Shown here one piece after another: positions 1 through 8,061 of a stretch of DNA of 44,254 nt. The translations under genes and the position numbers were made by a program. The notes under the pieces were generated by a model that was not told the DNA's origin, searched no databases, and worked only from the letters and a program-made list of their open reading frames with translations. Within the stretch, counting starts at the first letter, position 1; each line of letters opens with the position of its first letter. Source of the stretch: an uncultured Prevotella sp. (GTDB lineage: Bacteria > Bacteroidota > Bacteroidia > Bacteroidales > Bacteroidaceae); NCBI RefSeq assembly GCF_946407605.1, contig NZ_CAMJOS010000029.1, positions 1 through 44,254 of the forward strand. The letters are read 5' to 3'.

Positions 1-1106
1 CCTCAGAGACGATTATCTGGAACACCTATAAGAACTGGATTCAGTCGTGGCGCGATCTGCCCCTGATGTGCAACCAGTGGTGTAACGTGATGCGCTGGGA
101 GATGCGCACTCGTCCTTTCCTGCGTACCTCAGAGTTCCTGTGGCAAGAAGGTCACACGGCTCACGCTACTCGCGAAGAGGCTGAAGAGGAAGCACAGAAG
201 ATGCTGAAGGTGTATGCCAAGTTTGCCGAGGAATGGATGGCAGTGCCCGTGATTCAGGGTGTGAAGAGTGAGACCGAGCGTTTCGCCGGTGCCCTCGACA
301 CTTATACCATCGAGGCTATGATGCAGGACGGCAAGGCGCTGCAGAGCGGTACCTCGCACTTCCTGGGTCAGAACTTTGCCAAGGCTTTCGACGTCACCTA
401 TCTTAATAAAGATAATAAGCCTGAGTATGTTTGGGCAACATCATGGGGTGTGAGCACTCGTCTGATTGGTGCCCTCATCATGACTCACTCTGACGATAAC
501 GGCTTGGTACTGCCTCCGCGTTTGGCTCCTATCCAGGTGGTGATTATTCCTATTGCTACCAAGCCCGAGCAGATGGAGCTGGTGAACAAAGAGGTGCAGC
601 CTATCATCGAGAAGCTGCGTAAGGCTGGCATCAGCGTGAAGTTTGATGATGCCGATAACAAGCGTCCTGGATTTAAGTTCGCTGACTACGAGCTGAAGGG
701 GGTACCCGTGCGCCTGGTACTGGGTGCTCGCGATCTGGAGAACGGCACCATCGAGGTGATGCGTCGCGACACGCTGGAGAAGGAGACTCGTCCTTTGGAG
801 GGTATCGCAGAATACGTGGAGCAACTGCTGGAGGATATCCAGAAGAATATCTTCGAGAAGGCTAAGGCCTATCGTGACAGTCGTATCTACGAGTGCGAGA
901 ACTACGAGGAGTTTAAGGAGAAAGTGAAGGACGGTGGATTCTTCCTCTGCCACTGGGACGGCACTGCCGAGACCGAGGCTCAGATCAAGGAAGAGACGCA
1001 GGCCACCATCCGCTGTGTGCCCTTCGGCGTGGAGCAGACTCCTGGCGTGGACATGGTGACTGGCAAGCCCTCGAAGGCTCGCGTCATCATCGCAAGAAGC
1101 TATTAA
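1..1106 (+). CDS. proS: Prolyl-tRNA synthetase, C-terminal part (5' end outside window)
   Basis: This is a class IIa aminoacyl-tRNA synthetase that charges tRNA-Pro with proline in the cytosol. The reading frame is open from base 3, and the first visible residues ([20 protein letters not shown]) belong to the catalytic core, so the gene begins before the window. Visible landmarks are the motif-2 region ([20 protein letters not shown]), the motif-3 and anticodon-binding region ([15 protein letters not shown]), and a C-terminal zinc-domain-like tail ending in ARVIIARSY. This C-terminal extension and the lack of an editing insertion in the visible part mark the eukaryote/archaeal-like ProRS type, which is usual in Bacteroidetes. 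It converges on menA. The first in-frame ATG (66) is an internal methionine, not the start. Family assignment is secure. Confidence 0.96.
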   Translation, partial: SETIIWNTYKNWIQSWRDLPLMCNQWCNVMRWEMRTRPFLRTSEFLWQEGHTAHATREEAEEEAQKMLKVYAKFAEEWMAVPVIQGVKSETERFAGALDTYTIEAMMQDGKALQSGTSHFLGQNFAKAFDVTYLNKDNKPEYVWATSWGVSTRLIGALIMTHSDDNGLVLPPRLAPIQVVIIPIATKPEQMELVNKEVQPIIEKLRKAGISVKFDDADNKRPGFKFADYELKGVPVRLVLGARDLENGTIEVMRRDTLEKETRPLEGIAEYVEQLLEDIQKNIFEKAKAYRDSRIYECENYEEFKEKVKDGGFFLCHWDGTAETEAQIKEETQATIRCVPFGVEQTPGVDMVTGKPSKARVIIARSY

Positions 1107-1107
1107 G

Positions 1108-1135
1108 AGTTAATAGTTAATAGTTAAGAATTAAG
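1108..1135. repeat. Heptamer array 1 (four units, AGTTAAT/AATTAAG type)
   Basis: Two bases after the proS stop come four consecutive seven-base units: AGTTAAT, AGTTAAT, AGTTAAG, AATTAAG. Similar four-unit arrays lie at 8062, 19854, 39428 and 41478. This copy is between the convergent proS and menA genes. Its function is unknown. Confidence 0.7.
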
Positions 1136-1139
1136 AGTT

Positions 1140-1165
1140 CTTGGCTGAGCCAAGCGGCAAAGCCG
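1140..1165. repeat. Two small GC hairpins between convergent genes
   Basis: Two adjacent short inverted repeats follow array 1: CTTGGC-TGA-GCCAAG (1140-1154) and CGGC-AAA-GCCG (1155-1165). They could act as a weak bidirectional terminator for proS and menA, or be part of a dispersed intergenic element. No T-tract follows on either strand, so a classical intrinsic terminator is not supported. Confidence 0.45.
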
Positions 1166-1181
1166 AGCGAAGAAATAAGAA

Positions 1182-2093
1182 TTAGAGGAGCAATCCGATA
1201 CTGACAAGCAGCCCGTACATGAAAATGTTACGGGCTGTTTCGCCTAAACACTTGTTAAGTTCGCGTCCTTTCCAGATGCTGTTTATCTTCAGGAACGTGA
1301 GGACGTGGAGTACCAGATAGGCAAATGGCAGTATGAAAGCCCACCAGCGACCATTGATGCCGAAGACGATGCCAGCAAGGCAGGCCGTGATACCCACGCC
1401 CAGATAGAGACCAATGGAGGCTTTCTCGCCAATGCGCACCACTAAGGTGTTCTTGCCCACAGCCTTGTCAGTATCGCGGTCGCGAAAATTATTAACCAGC
1501 AACAAGGCGTCGATGACTAGTCCGCAGGCCAGCGAAGCAATGACGACCTCGGTGGTCACGGTGTGGAGCTGGATGTAATAGGTGACGCATACTGGCACGA
1601 TGCCGAAAAACACGATTACCAGCACATCGCCCAGTCCTATATAAGAAAGGTGGGTGGTATAGAGAAAGCAGGCTACCACACAGAGCAGGCCTATGAGCAA
1701 CATCTCCAAGCCGCCAAAGAACACCAAAGGCAGACCAACGAGGCAGCCTACACAAGTGACGGCGGCGATGGCATGCTTCATCTTATCAACGCTGATCCAA
1801 CCCTGGGCACAGGCTCGCTCTGGTCCCAGTCGTGTCTCCTTGTCGTCGGTGCCCTTGGCATAGTCTATGAAGTCGTTGATCAGGTTGGCATCAATCTGCA
1901 TGATAAAGGCGAACAGCAGACAGAGCACGGCGGGCAGGATCTTAAACACAGAATGCCCGTCGAGGGTGATATAGCCTTTCGAGTCGGTCCAGGCCAGCGC
2001 CAGACCTATCATCACGGGCACGGCGCAACCTGTCAGCGTCTTGGGACGAGCAGCCAGCAACCATGCTTTGAAAGAGTCTTTCTTTACTTCCAT
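1182..2093 (-). CDS. menA: 1,4-dihydroxy-2-naphthoate polyprenyltransferase (MenA)
   Basis: This UbiA-superfamily membrane enzyme attaches a polyprenyl chain to 1,4-dihydroxy-2-naphthoate in menaquinone synthesis. The 303-residue protein has about eight or nine hydrophobic segments. It carries the first Asp-rich prenyl-diphosphate motif (NLINDFIDYAKGTDD) and the second (NNFRDRDTDKAVGKNT), and begins with the typical MenA entry AWLLAARPKTL. I chose the ATG at 2093 over an upstream in-frame start at 2177 because the extra 28 residues are not MenA-like and would include the promoter. A -7 box (TACTTTTG) lies just upstream. No other men genes are in the window. Family assignment is firm; the chain length of the prenyl donor cannot be read from sequence. 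Confidence 0.95.
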   Translation of the reverse strand: MEVKKDSFKAWLLAARPKTLTGCAVPVMIGLALAWTDSKGYITLDGHSVFKILPAVLCLLFAFIMQIDANLINDFIDYAKGTDDKETRLGPERACAQGWISVDKMKHAIAAVTCVGCLVGLPLVFFGGLEMLLIGLLCVVACFLYTTHLSYIGLGDVLVIVFFGIVPVCVTYYIQLHTVTTEVVIASLACGLVIDALLLVNNFRDRDTDKAVGKNTLVVRIGEKASIGLYLGVGITACLAGIVFGINGRWWAFILPFAYLVLHVLTFLKINSIWKGRELNKCLGETARNIFMYGLLVSIGLLL

Positions 2094-2116
2094 TTCACAC
2101 TTTTTTCTAAAAACAC

Positions 2117-2151
2117 TTGCAAAAGTAAATAATTTCCTGTATATTTGCAAA
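2117..2151. promoter_or_regulatory. Interlocked divergent promoters for menA and the HD gene
   Basis: On the plus strand a -33-like TTG (2117-2119) and a -7 box TATATTTG (2140-2147) serve the HD gene. On the minus strand a -7 box TACTTTTG (complement of 2120-2127) and a -33 TTTG (complement of 2148-2151) serve menA. Each promoter's -33 directly abuts the other's -7, so one polymerase would block the other. Both -7 boxes are followed by CA. Confidence 0.75.
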
Positions 2152-2166
2152 CCAAACCTTAAAAAA

Positions 2167-2805
2167 ATGATAGACAATAACTATGCAAGCCTTGATTTGG
2201 TGGAATTTATAGAGACTCAGATTCTGCCTCAGTATGCCAATTTCGATAAGGCACACAATCTGGAACATGTCACCCGAGTGATTCGCCGATCCATGGATTT
2301 GGCGCAGAAAACAGGGGCCGACAAGAACATGGTATATACCGTGGCGGCCTATCACGATGCGGGCATGTCGGGCCCCAGGGCCATTCATCATATCACTGGC
2401 GGAAAAATTCTGGCCAGCGACGCGCGACTGAAGAAATGGTTCTCGGCTGAGCAGATCAAGATCATGAAAGAAGCCATTGAGGACCATCGCGCCTCTGCAT
2501 CGCGTGCACCACGTAGTCTCTACGGAAAGATTGTGGCCGAGGCCGACAGGGACATCGTGCCCGAGGTGGTGTTTCAGCGTACCGTGCAGTTCGGCATGGC
2601 CAACTATCCTGAGATGAGCAAAGAGGAACACTGGCAGCGATTCCAGAAACACATGGACGAGAAATACTCGGTCAACGGCTATATCCGCCTGTGGATTCCT
2701 GGCTCGCCCAACGAGGAACGACTCAAGGAACTGCGTAATATCATTGCCAATACCACCTTGCTGAGAGAACAGTTTGAGAAATATTATAATCAAGAGAAGA
2801 TATGA
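2167..2805 (+). CDS. HD-domain phosphohydrolase, coupled to guaD
   Basis: This 212-residue soluble protein has the metal-binding HD signature: His34, His63-Asp64 (AAYHDAGM), His107 (EDHRAS) and Asp127 (EADRDI). HD-domain proteins of this size are metal-dependent phosphomonoesterases or phosphodiesterases, often acting on nucleotides; the substrate here is unknown. The ATG at 2167 is chosen because it lies about 20 bases after the -7 box and because the longer frame from 2041 overlaps menA. The stop codon overlaps the guaD start (ATGA), so the two are probably translated together. That suggests, but does not prove, a role in purine nucleotide turnover. No second domain is visible. Confidence 0.85.
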   Translation: MIDNNYASLDLVEFIETQILPQYANFDKAHNLEHVTRVIRRSMDLAQKTGADKNMVYTVAAYHDAGMSGPRAIHHITGGKILASDARLKKWFSAEQIKIMKEAIEDHRASASRAPRSLYGKIVAEADRDIVPEVVFQRTVQFGMANYPEMSKEEHWQRFQKHMDEKYSVNGYIRLWIPGSPNEERLKELRNIIANTTLLREQFEKYYNQEKI

Positions 2806-3269
2806 CAAACAAAGAATTAATGCGACGTGCCATTGAGCTTTCGAAGCAGAGCGTAAGAAATGGCGGAGGACCGTTCGGAGCTGTCATAGCCCGTAATGGA
2901 GAGATTGTGGCCGAGGGCTCTAACTGCGTAACCATCGACTGTGATCCTACGGCCCATGCTGAGGTGTCTACCATTCGTAAGGCCTGCAAGGCGCTGGGCA
3001 CCTTCGACCTCTCTGGCTGCGAGATATTCACCTCGTGCGAGCCCTGTCCAATGTGCTTCGGTGCCATCTACTGGGCCCATCTCGATAAAATCTATATGGG
3101 CAACGACCGCAAGGATGCTGCCAAGATTGGTTTCGACGATGACTTCATCTATCAGGAGATAGCCCTAAGCGCCGAGCAGCGCAAAAAGCCGTCGGAGGTC
3201 CTGCTGCGCGAAGAGGCGCTGGAGGCCTTTAAGATGTGGGACGAGAAAGAGGATAAGACGGAGTATTAA
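2802..3269 (+). CDS. guaD: Guanine deaminase (cytidine-deaminase fold)
   Basis: This 155-residue enzyme of the CDA fold is predicted to deaminate guanine to xanthine in purine salvage or catabolism. It has the zinc ligands and catalytic Glu in the classic pattern: His52 and Glu54 in PTAHAEV, and Cys82 and Cys85 in PCPMC. From memory it closely resembles the Bacillus subtilis GuaD type, including the GGPFGAV entry, the TSCEPCPMCFGAIYWA core, GFDDDFIYQEI and a C-terminal EY. That tail favours guanine deaminase over tRNA adenosine deaminase TadA. Its ATG overlaps the stop of the HD gene by four bases. It ends three bases before the convergent stop of the 3273-4079 gene. A broader-specificity nucleobase deaminase is the main alternative. 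Confidence 0.88.
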   Translation: MTNKELMRRAIELSKQSVRNGGGPFGAVIARNGEIVAEGSNCVTIDCDPTAHAEVSTIRKACKALGTFDLSGCEIFTSCEPCPMCFGAIYWAHLDKIYMGNDRKDAAKIGFDDDFIYQEIALSAEQRKKPSEVLLREEALEAFKMWDEKEDKTEY

Positions 3270-3272
3270 CCG

Positions 3273-4079
3273 CTATTCCTCGATGTTGGTCAGCGACTTT
3301 GCAAACGAGGTGAACAGCTGGCTCACGCTGTCTAAGGGATTATAACGGAAGAAGCGTGCCGAGCGCCGTGCACTCCATACCAGCGCCGAGGTGTTGCTGG
3401 TGCGCACAAAGATATTATCGCCCTGCGACAGAACCCATTGCTCGCGACCATGAGGTACTGACGAGGCGATGGCCTCTACCTGATTGATAAAGCGCGAGGT
3501 CTGACAGTCAAAGGGGAGTTCTTCCAGCATGACACCCATGAGGGTCACCAGAAGGGCTCCCTCTAATTGTACCATCTGGCCAAGGTGCAGCTTGCTGATG
3601 CCTTTCTTGATAATGTCGCGTTTGGTCTTGCTGCCTTGTTCGCGTATCAGCTCACCCAAGGCCAACAGTTGTTTAATCCAGTAGTCATCGGTGAGCAGTG
3701 TCCCTGCCAACTGCGCCATCGCCTCAAGAATGCGGTATTCTATGGTGCTGACGCCAATCTCTTCGGCAATGTCTTTCAATCGTTTGTTGATGCGCTGGTT
3801 GACTTTCGACAGGTCGGCAGACTTCTGTTCTTCTTGCTGCTGGCGTCGTACTGAGGCCTTCTCCGCCCATTCAGCACGGAAGTCAGCAGGGATGATCTCC
3901 ACGAAAAACTGATTGCTGAGCACTTCGAGACCCTCGTAGGCCTCGGCCTCTACGCCATGCGCCATTGACAACTGCAGGGCTTTTCGCCACTTGCATACTG
4001 ACATGGGTTCTACCATGTCCTGCTGGCCAAAGGCTCCTGCTCGCAGCAGACGGAAGAAATTACGCGTGATGACATCCAT
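3273..4079 (-). CDS. Conserved hypothetical protein, last gene of the uxaA/nhaC unit
   Basis: I do not recognise a named family with certainty. The 268-residue protein has no signal peptide or membrane segment. Its N-terminus (ITRNFFRLLRAGAFGQ, then WRKALQLSMAHGVEAEAYEGLEVL) faintly resembles the start of Bacteroidetes NTP_transf_5-like proteins (a short helix, then a W..aL.lA..hgv..l.y.gl pattern). No nucleotidyltransferase catalytic GS...DxD motif is visible. A central helical, charged stretch (RRQQQEEQKSADLSKVNQRINKRLKDIAEE) may form a coiled coil. The ATG at 4079 is 14 bases after the nhaC stop, so it probably sits in the same transcript. Its function is open. Confidence 0.7.
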   Translation of the reverse strand: MDVITRNFFRLLRAGAFGQQDMVEPMSVCKWRKALQLSMAHGVEAEAYEGLEVLSNQFFVEIIPADFRAEWAEKASVRRQQQEEQKSADLSKVNQRINKRLKDIAEEIGVSTIEYRILEAMAQLAGTLLTDDYWIKQLLALGELIREQGSKTKRDIIKKGISKLHLGQMVQLEGALLVTLMGVMLEELPFDCQTSRFINQVEAIASSVPHGREQWVLSQGDNIFVRTSNTSALVWSARRSARFFRYNPLDSVSQLFTSFAKSLTNIEE

Positions 4080-4093
4080 GGGCTAACTGTGTT

Positions 4094-5389
4094 TTATGAA
4101 TAACGACGGGGATAACGGAATAGGATGGCCAAAAGGGCTGCCACGCCAATGGCCATAGGATAATAGAGACGGGGCACGATGGCGATGGGGTTGATGCTGG
4201 CCAGTCCTGCAGCCATGAGAATCTGGGCGCCATAGGGCAGCAAGCCTTGCACGGCGCACGAGAACGTGTCGAGCAACGAGGCACATTTCCTCGGGTCAAT
4301 CTTAAATTGCTGGCCAATATTCCGGGCTATGCCGCCCACGGTAATGATGGCCACCGTATTGTTGGCAGTACACAGGTTGACGATGCTCACTAGCAGGGCG
4401 ATAACCAACTCGCCGCCACGTTTGCTGTTGACGTGGCTTGTCAGTCGACTAATAATGAAGTTAATACCGCCATTATGCTTGATCATCTGAAGCAGGCCAC
4501 CAGCCAACATGGTGATGATAATCAGTTCGCCCATCGACATGATGCCGTCGCCCATGGCTCCTAACCATCCGAAGAAGGTGAATGAGCCGTCAGAGAGACC
4601 GATGATGCCTGTCAGTATAATGCCTAACGTCAGCACAATCATCACGTTGAGTCCTACCACGGCGGTGATGATGACAGCCAGATAGGGCACCACCTTCCAG
4701 AACTCGATGGACGATGCTGCCGAGGTGGCCTCGACATCCTTGCCTAAATAGAAATAGACAGCTAACAGAATGAGTGCAGCTGGCGCCACAATAAAGGAGT
4801 TGACGCGAAACTTATCGCTGGTCTTACAACCTTGCGTCTGTGTGGCTATAATAGTGGTGTCGGAGATGAAGGACAGGTTGTCGCCAAAGAACGAACCGCC
4901 CACCACGATGGCGATGACCATAGCTAAGTCGGCTCCAGTCTGCGAGGCCACGCCAGCGGCAATAGGCGTCAGAGCCACGATGGTGCCTACTGAGGTGCCA
5001 ATGGATAACGAGATGAAACATGCCGCCAGGAAGAGTCCCGCCAGCAGCATTTGTTCTGGCAATAGCGAGATAGTCAGGTTGACGGTGGCATCGATGGCTC
5101 CCATCACTTTGGCCGAATTGGCAAAAGCGCCAGCAAGAATAAAAATCCATATCATCAGCATCATCTCCGCCGTGGCTGCTCCACGACTGAAGATGTTGAT
5201 GCGGTGAATCAGTTTACCCTTGGTGATGGCTATGGCGTAGATGCCGGCAGCGAGAAAAGCCACGGTGATAGGCACTTTGTAGAAGTCGCGGGCAATGATG
5301 CTCGTAACCAGATAAAGCATTACAAATACCAGCAAAGGAGACAATGCCAGCAAGCCTTTTCCTTCCGTTATTCTCTTTTCGTTATTCAC
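4094..5389 (-). CDS. nhaC: NhaC-type Na+/H+ antiporter family protein
   Basis: This integral membrane transporter of 431 residues has about eleven to twelve hydrophobic segments and belongs to the NhaC branch of the ion transporter superfamily. NhaC-like features include SLSIGTSVGTIVALTPIAAGVA and a conserved GGSFFGDNLSFISDTTI segment, characteristic of the NhaC/MleN group. Known members exchange Na+ for H+, or malate plus H+ for lactate plus Na+, so an organic-acid antiport role cannot be excluded. It starts 38 bases after uxaA and 14 bases before the unknown gene, on the same strand. The start appears to be GTG at 5389, since no in-frame ATG exists before the first membrane helix. Context suggests a link to hexuronate use, through charge or pH balance or transport of an acid; this is inference. 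Confidence 0.85.
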   Translation of the reverse strand: MNNEKRITEGKGLLALSPLLVFVMLYLVTSIIARDFYKVPITVAFLAAGIYAIAITKGKLIHRINIFSRGAATAEMMLMIWIFILAGAFANSAKVMGAIDATVNLTISLLPEQMLLAGLFLAACFISLSIGTSVGTIVALTPIAAGVASQTGADLAMVIAIVVGGSFFGDNLSFISDTTIIATQTQGCKTSDKFRVNSFIVAPAALILLAVYFYLGKDVEATSAASSIEFWKVVPYLAVIITAVVGLNVMIVLTLGIILTGIIGLSDGSFTFFGWLGAMGDGIMSMGELIIITMLAGGLLQMIKHNGGINFIISRLTSHVNSKRGGELVIALLVSIVNLCTANNTVAIITVGGIARNIGQQFKIDPRKCASLLDTFSCAVQGLLPYGAQILMAAGLASINPIAIVPRLYYPMAIGVAALLAILFRYPRRYS

Positions 5390-5426
5390 TTTGAACTTTA
5401 GAATAGTCTGCTCTCGCAGCCTTTCA

Positions 5427-6923
5427 CTATAGTGTTACGCCATTCTTGAATATAGAAATCTCGCGATAATCGTTTTCCTCGTTGCGGGCCTTCTCGCCAG
5501 AGGCAACGGCCAGGACCTTGTCGATAAACTCGGGCACTAATTCCTGCATGGTGCGACCCTCTATGAGTTGTCCTGCAGAGAAGTCAACCCATTGCGGCTT
5601 GCGCTGGGCGAGGGTAGGGTTGGTGGCAATCTTCATGGTGGGCACAAAGGTGCCGAAAGGCGTGCCGCGACCTGTGGTAAAGAGTACTAAATGACAACCG
5701 CAAGAGGCCAGCGCCGTGGCTGCCACGAGGTCGTTGCCAGGAGCCGACAGCAGATTGAGTCCTGTGGCTTGCAGACGGTCGCCATATTCCATGACGCCGC
5801 TGACAGGAGCGCGACCGCACTTCTGTGTGCATCCCAGAGCTTTGTCCTCAAGTGTGGAGATGCCGCCAGCCTTGTTTCCAGGGCTTGGGTTCTCGCCTAC
5901 GGGTTCGCCATGACTAAGGAAATACTCTTTGAAGTTATTGATCATCGAGACCGTCTGATTAAAAAGCTCTGGGGTCTCGCAACGGTTCATGAGGATGGTC
6001 TCGGCACCAAACATCTCGGGCACCTCGGTCAGCACACTCGTGCCGCCCTGAGCCACCAGCCAATCGCTGAACTCACCCACAAGAGGGTTGGCGGTAATGC
6101 CGCTGAAGCCATCGCTACCTCCGCATTTCAGACCTACTCTCAGCTTTGATACAGGTACTTCTTCGCGTTTGTCGTTCTTGGCTATATTATATAGTTCGCG
6201 TAGTATCTGCATGCCGGCTTCTACCTCGTCGCCCTCCACCTTCTGGGTTACCAGCAGTCGGATGCGCTTCTGGTCATAGTCGCCCAGCATCTTCATGAAG
6301 TCGTCGGGTTGGTTGTTCTCACAGCCTAAGCCCAGTACTAGCACACCACCAGCATTAGGATGCAGCACAATGTCGCGAAGCACCTTGCGAGTATTCTCGT
6401 GGTCGCCACTCAACTGCGAGCAGCCATAGTTATGGTGCCAGCAATAGACAGCATCCACACCGCGGCCTTGTGTCTCTTCGCGTAGTTGTTTGGCCAGGCG
6501 CTCAGCAATGCCGTTGACGCATCCCACAGTTGGAACAATCCATATCTCGTTGCGAATGCCAACGTCGCCATTCTTGCGTACATAACCCTTAAACGTTCTA
6601 TTTTCTTTTTTGATATTAAGTTTCTCGGCTACAGGAGAATATGTATACTCGAGCGTTCCAGAAAGATTGGTCTTCAGATTGTGCTCGTTAACCCAATCGC
6701 CAGCCTTCATATCCTTCAGCGCATGACCAATGGGGTAACCATATTTAATGATGTCCTCACCCTCCTTTACATCGCTTATCAGCACCTTGTGGCCTGCAGG
6801 AATATCTTCTGCCAGCACCACTTGTTTGCCATCAGCCTCGATGATGTCCCCCTTTTTCTTGTCGACGAGACAGACCACCACCGAGTCGGCGGGGTTAATC
6901 TTAAGATACGTTTTTAAAGTCAT
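5427..6923 (-). CDS. uxaA: Altronate dehydratase (UxaA)
   Basis: This enzyme dehydrates D-altronate to 2-keto-3-deoxygluconate in the D-galacturonate branch of hexuronate catabolism, an Fe2+-dependent reaction in known homologues. The 498-residue protein matches the family length. It has the small N-terminal SAF-like domain (about 8-80; VVCLVDKKKGD, IPAGHKVLI), a linker, then the large UxaA domain (about 105-495) with GYVRKNGDVGIRNEIWIVPTVGCVN, CWHHNYGCSQLSGDHENT and LGLGCENNQPDD, rich in conserved Cys and His. The galactarate dehydratase GarD is related, but the close fit throughout favours UxaA. It lies 12 bases downstream of a LacI-type regulator on the same strand. No uxaB, uxaC or kdg gene is in the window, so the rest of the pathway must lie elsewhere. 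Confidence 0.93.
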   Translation of the reverse strand: MTLKTYLKINPADSVVVCLVDKKKGDIIEADGKQVVLAEDIPAGHKVLISDVKEGEDIIKYGYPIGHALKDMKAGDWVNEHNLKTNLSGTLEYTYSPVAEKLNIKKENRTFKGYVRKNGDVGIRNEIWIVPTVGCVNGIAERLAKQLREETQGRGVDAVYCWHHNYGCSQLSGDHENTRKVLRDIVLHPNAGGVLVLGLGCENNQPDDFMKMLGDYDQKRIRLLVTQKVEGDEVEAGMQILRELYNIAKNDKREEVPVSKLRVGLKCGGSDGFSGITANPLVGEFSDWLVAQGGTSVLTEVPEMFGAETILMNRCETPELFNQTVSMINNFKEYFLSHGEPVGENPSPGNKAGGISTLEDKALGCTQKCGRAPVSGVMEYGDRLQATGLNLLSAPGNDLVAATALASCGCHLVLFTTGRGTPFGTFVPTMKIATNPTLAQRKPQWVDFSAGQLIEGRTMQELVPEFIDKVLAVASGEKARNEENDYREISIFKNGVTL

Positions 6924-6935
6924 GGGCTGTCTTTA

Positions 6936-8003
6936 TCATATATTGATTCGTCTGTAGAACTCAATGTTCTCCTTTGTCAGCAACTCGATAGGCATATAGT
7001 TTACTGGCGTCACCTCTTTCTTCAGCACGATGGCCAGGAAGAGCGTCTCCACACAGGCATAGCCTTGCATATAGGCGTGCTGGGCAATGAGGAACGAGAT
7101 GCTGCCTCTGCGCACACACTCTTCGTTCTTAGGCACTACATCGTAACCCATAATCTGCACGTTGCGCCTATTGGTGCGCAACAGGAACTCGCCCACCAGA
7201 TGGGCTTTCGAGTTGAAGGTGATGCAATGGTGAATATGTGGGTGCGAGGTGAAGAACTCCTCGAGAATCTTGTCGAACTTTGCCTTGGGCTCGCCCAGCG
7301 GCAGGTTCACTTCGGTAATAGTAATCTCAGGGAAGTGGTCGCGCATATAATGACGGAAGCCCGTTTCACGGTTCGACTGCTGTTTAGAGCCTACATGACC
7401 GTCTTTCAACTGCTTCATCATCATGATTTCCTTTTCCTTCGATGCAATGAGCATCATCATGCGGGCTGCGAAATAGCCACTCTGGAAAGAGTCCTGTCCG
7501 AAGAATGCCAACGGCTTCAAGTCGGGCAGGTAGGAGTCGAGCAGGATGAATGGGATGTTGCGTTCGCTCAACTGATCAGTAAAGTTTCGGGTTATCTCCA
7601 GTTTTGCAGGCACCACGATGACACCATCGGGATTCTCGTTCAGGCAAACCTGGGCGGCCTGTTCGAACGAAGGGCCGTTGAAACGCTCGTAATACAGCAA
7701 CTTGAGTGAGACGTGGAAGTCACGTCGACGGGCTGTTGCTGCTTTAACGCCCTGTTCAATCTCGTCCCAGTAGGCCTCACTATCGTGCATCGGAATGATG
7801 CAATAAAAGGTATAGTCCTTATTATATGCCAATGCCGAGGCATAGACATTGGGTTGATAATCCATTTCGGCAAGTGCCTGTTCTACTTTCTCTCGTGCTG
7901 CTTTCGACACGTTTGGTCTCTCGTGCAGCACACGGTCCACGGTGCCCACTGACACGCCTGCCCGTTCTGCGATATCCTTAATCCTAATCTTATCAGTTGC
8001 CAT
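6936..8003 (-). CDS. LacI-family transcriptional regulator, probably of uxaA
   Basis: This 355-residue sugar-responsive DNA-binding protein has an N-terminal LacI helix-turn-helix (about 5-60: IRIKDIAERAGVSVGTVDRV, hinge helix near YQPNVYASALAYN) and a periplasmic-binding-protein-like effector domain (about 65-340). The VSVGTVDRVLHERPNVS version is typical of Bacteroidetes members. The ATG at 8003 is chosen because the frame from 8033 would run across the promoter and the HTH then starts at the usual distance. It is the first gene of the unit leading to uxaA, nhaC and the unknown gene. An inverted repeat flanks its own -7 box (8009-8020 and 8043-8053), which suggests autoregulation. The effector is probably a hexuronate or a pathway intermediate; that is inferred from the neighbour only. 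Confidence 0.9.
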   Translation of the reverse strand: MATDKIRIKDIAERAGVSVGTVDRVLHERPNVSKAAREKVEQALAEMDYQPNVYASALAYNKDYTFYCIIPMHDSEAYWDEIEQGVKAATARRRDFHVSLKLLYYERFNGPSFEQAAQVCLNENPDGVIVVPAKLEITRNFTDQLSERNIPFILLDSYLPDLKPLAFFGQDSFQSGYFAARMMMLIASKEKEIMMMKQLKDGHVGSKQQSNRETGFRHYMRDHFPEITITEVNLPLGEPKAKFDKILEEFFTSHPHIHHCITFNSKAHLVGEFLLRTNRRNVQIMGYDVVPKNEECVRRGSISFLIAQHAYMQGYACVETLFLAIVLKKEVTPVNYMPIELLTKENIEFYRRINI

Positions 8004-8008
8004 AATAC

Positions 8009-8054
8009 TTGGTAATTTTGTGCAAAGGTACAAATATCATATCAAAATACCAAA
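8009..8054 (-). promoter_or_regulatory. Promoter and candidate operator for the LacI-uxaA unit
   Basis: On the minus strand a -33 TTTG (complement of 8051-8054) lies 20 bases from a -7 TACCTTTG (complement of 8023-8030). The box is flanked by near-perfect inverted arms, TTGGTAATTTTG (8009-8020) and CAAAATACCAA (8043-8053), which differ by one inserted base. The arms overlap the -33 and the initial transcribed region, as expected for a repressor site. Confidence 0.6.
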
Positions 8055-8061
8055 GAAATTG

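Noticed and set aside
5425..5434. CACTATAGTG palindrome at the uxaA stop
   Set aside because: It is only ten bases, has no loop or T-tract, and is expected by chance at this window length.
7065..7709. 214-codon open frame antisense to the LacI regulator
   Set aside because: The opposite strand encodes a complete LacI protein; this frame has no recognisable domain.
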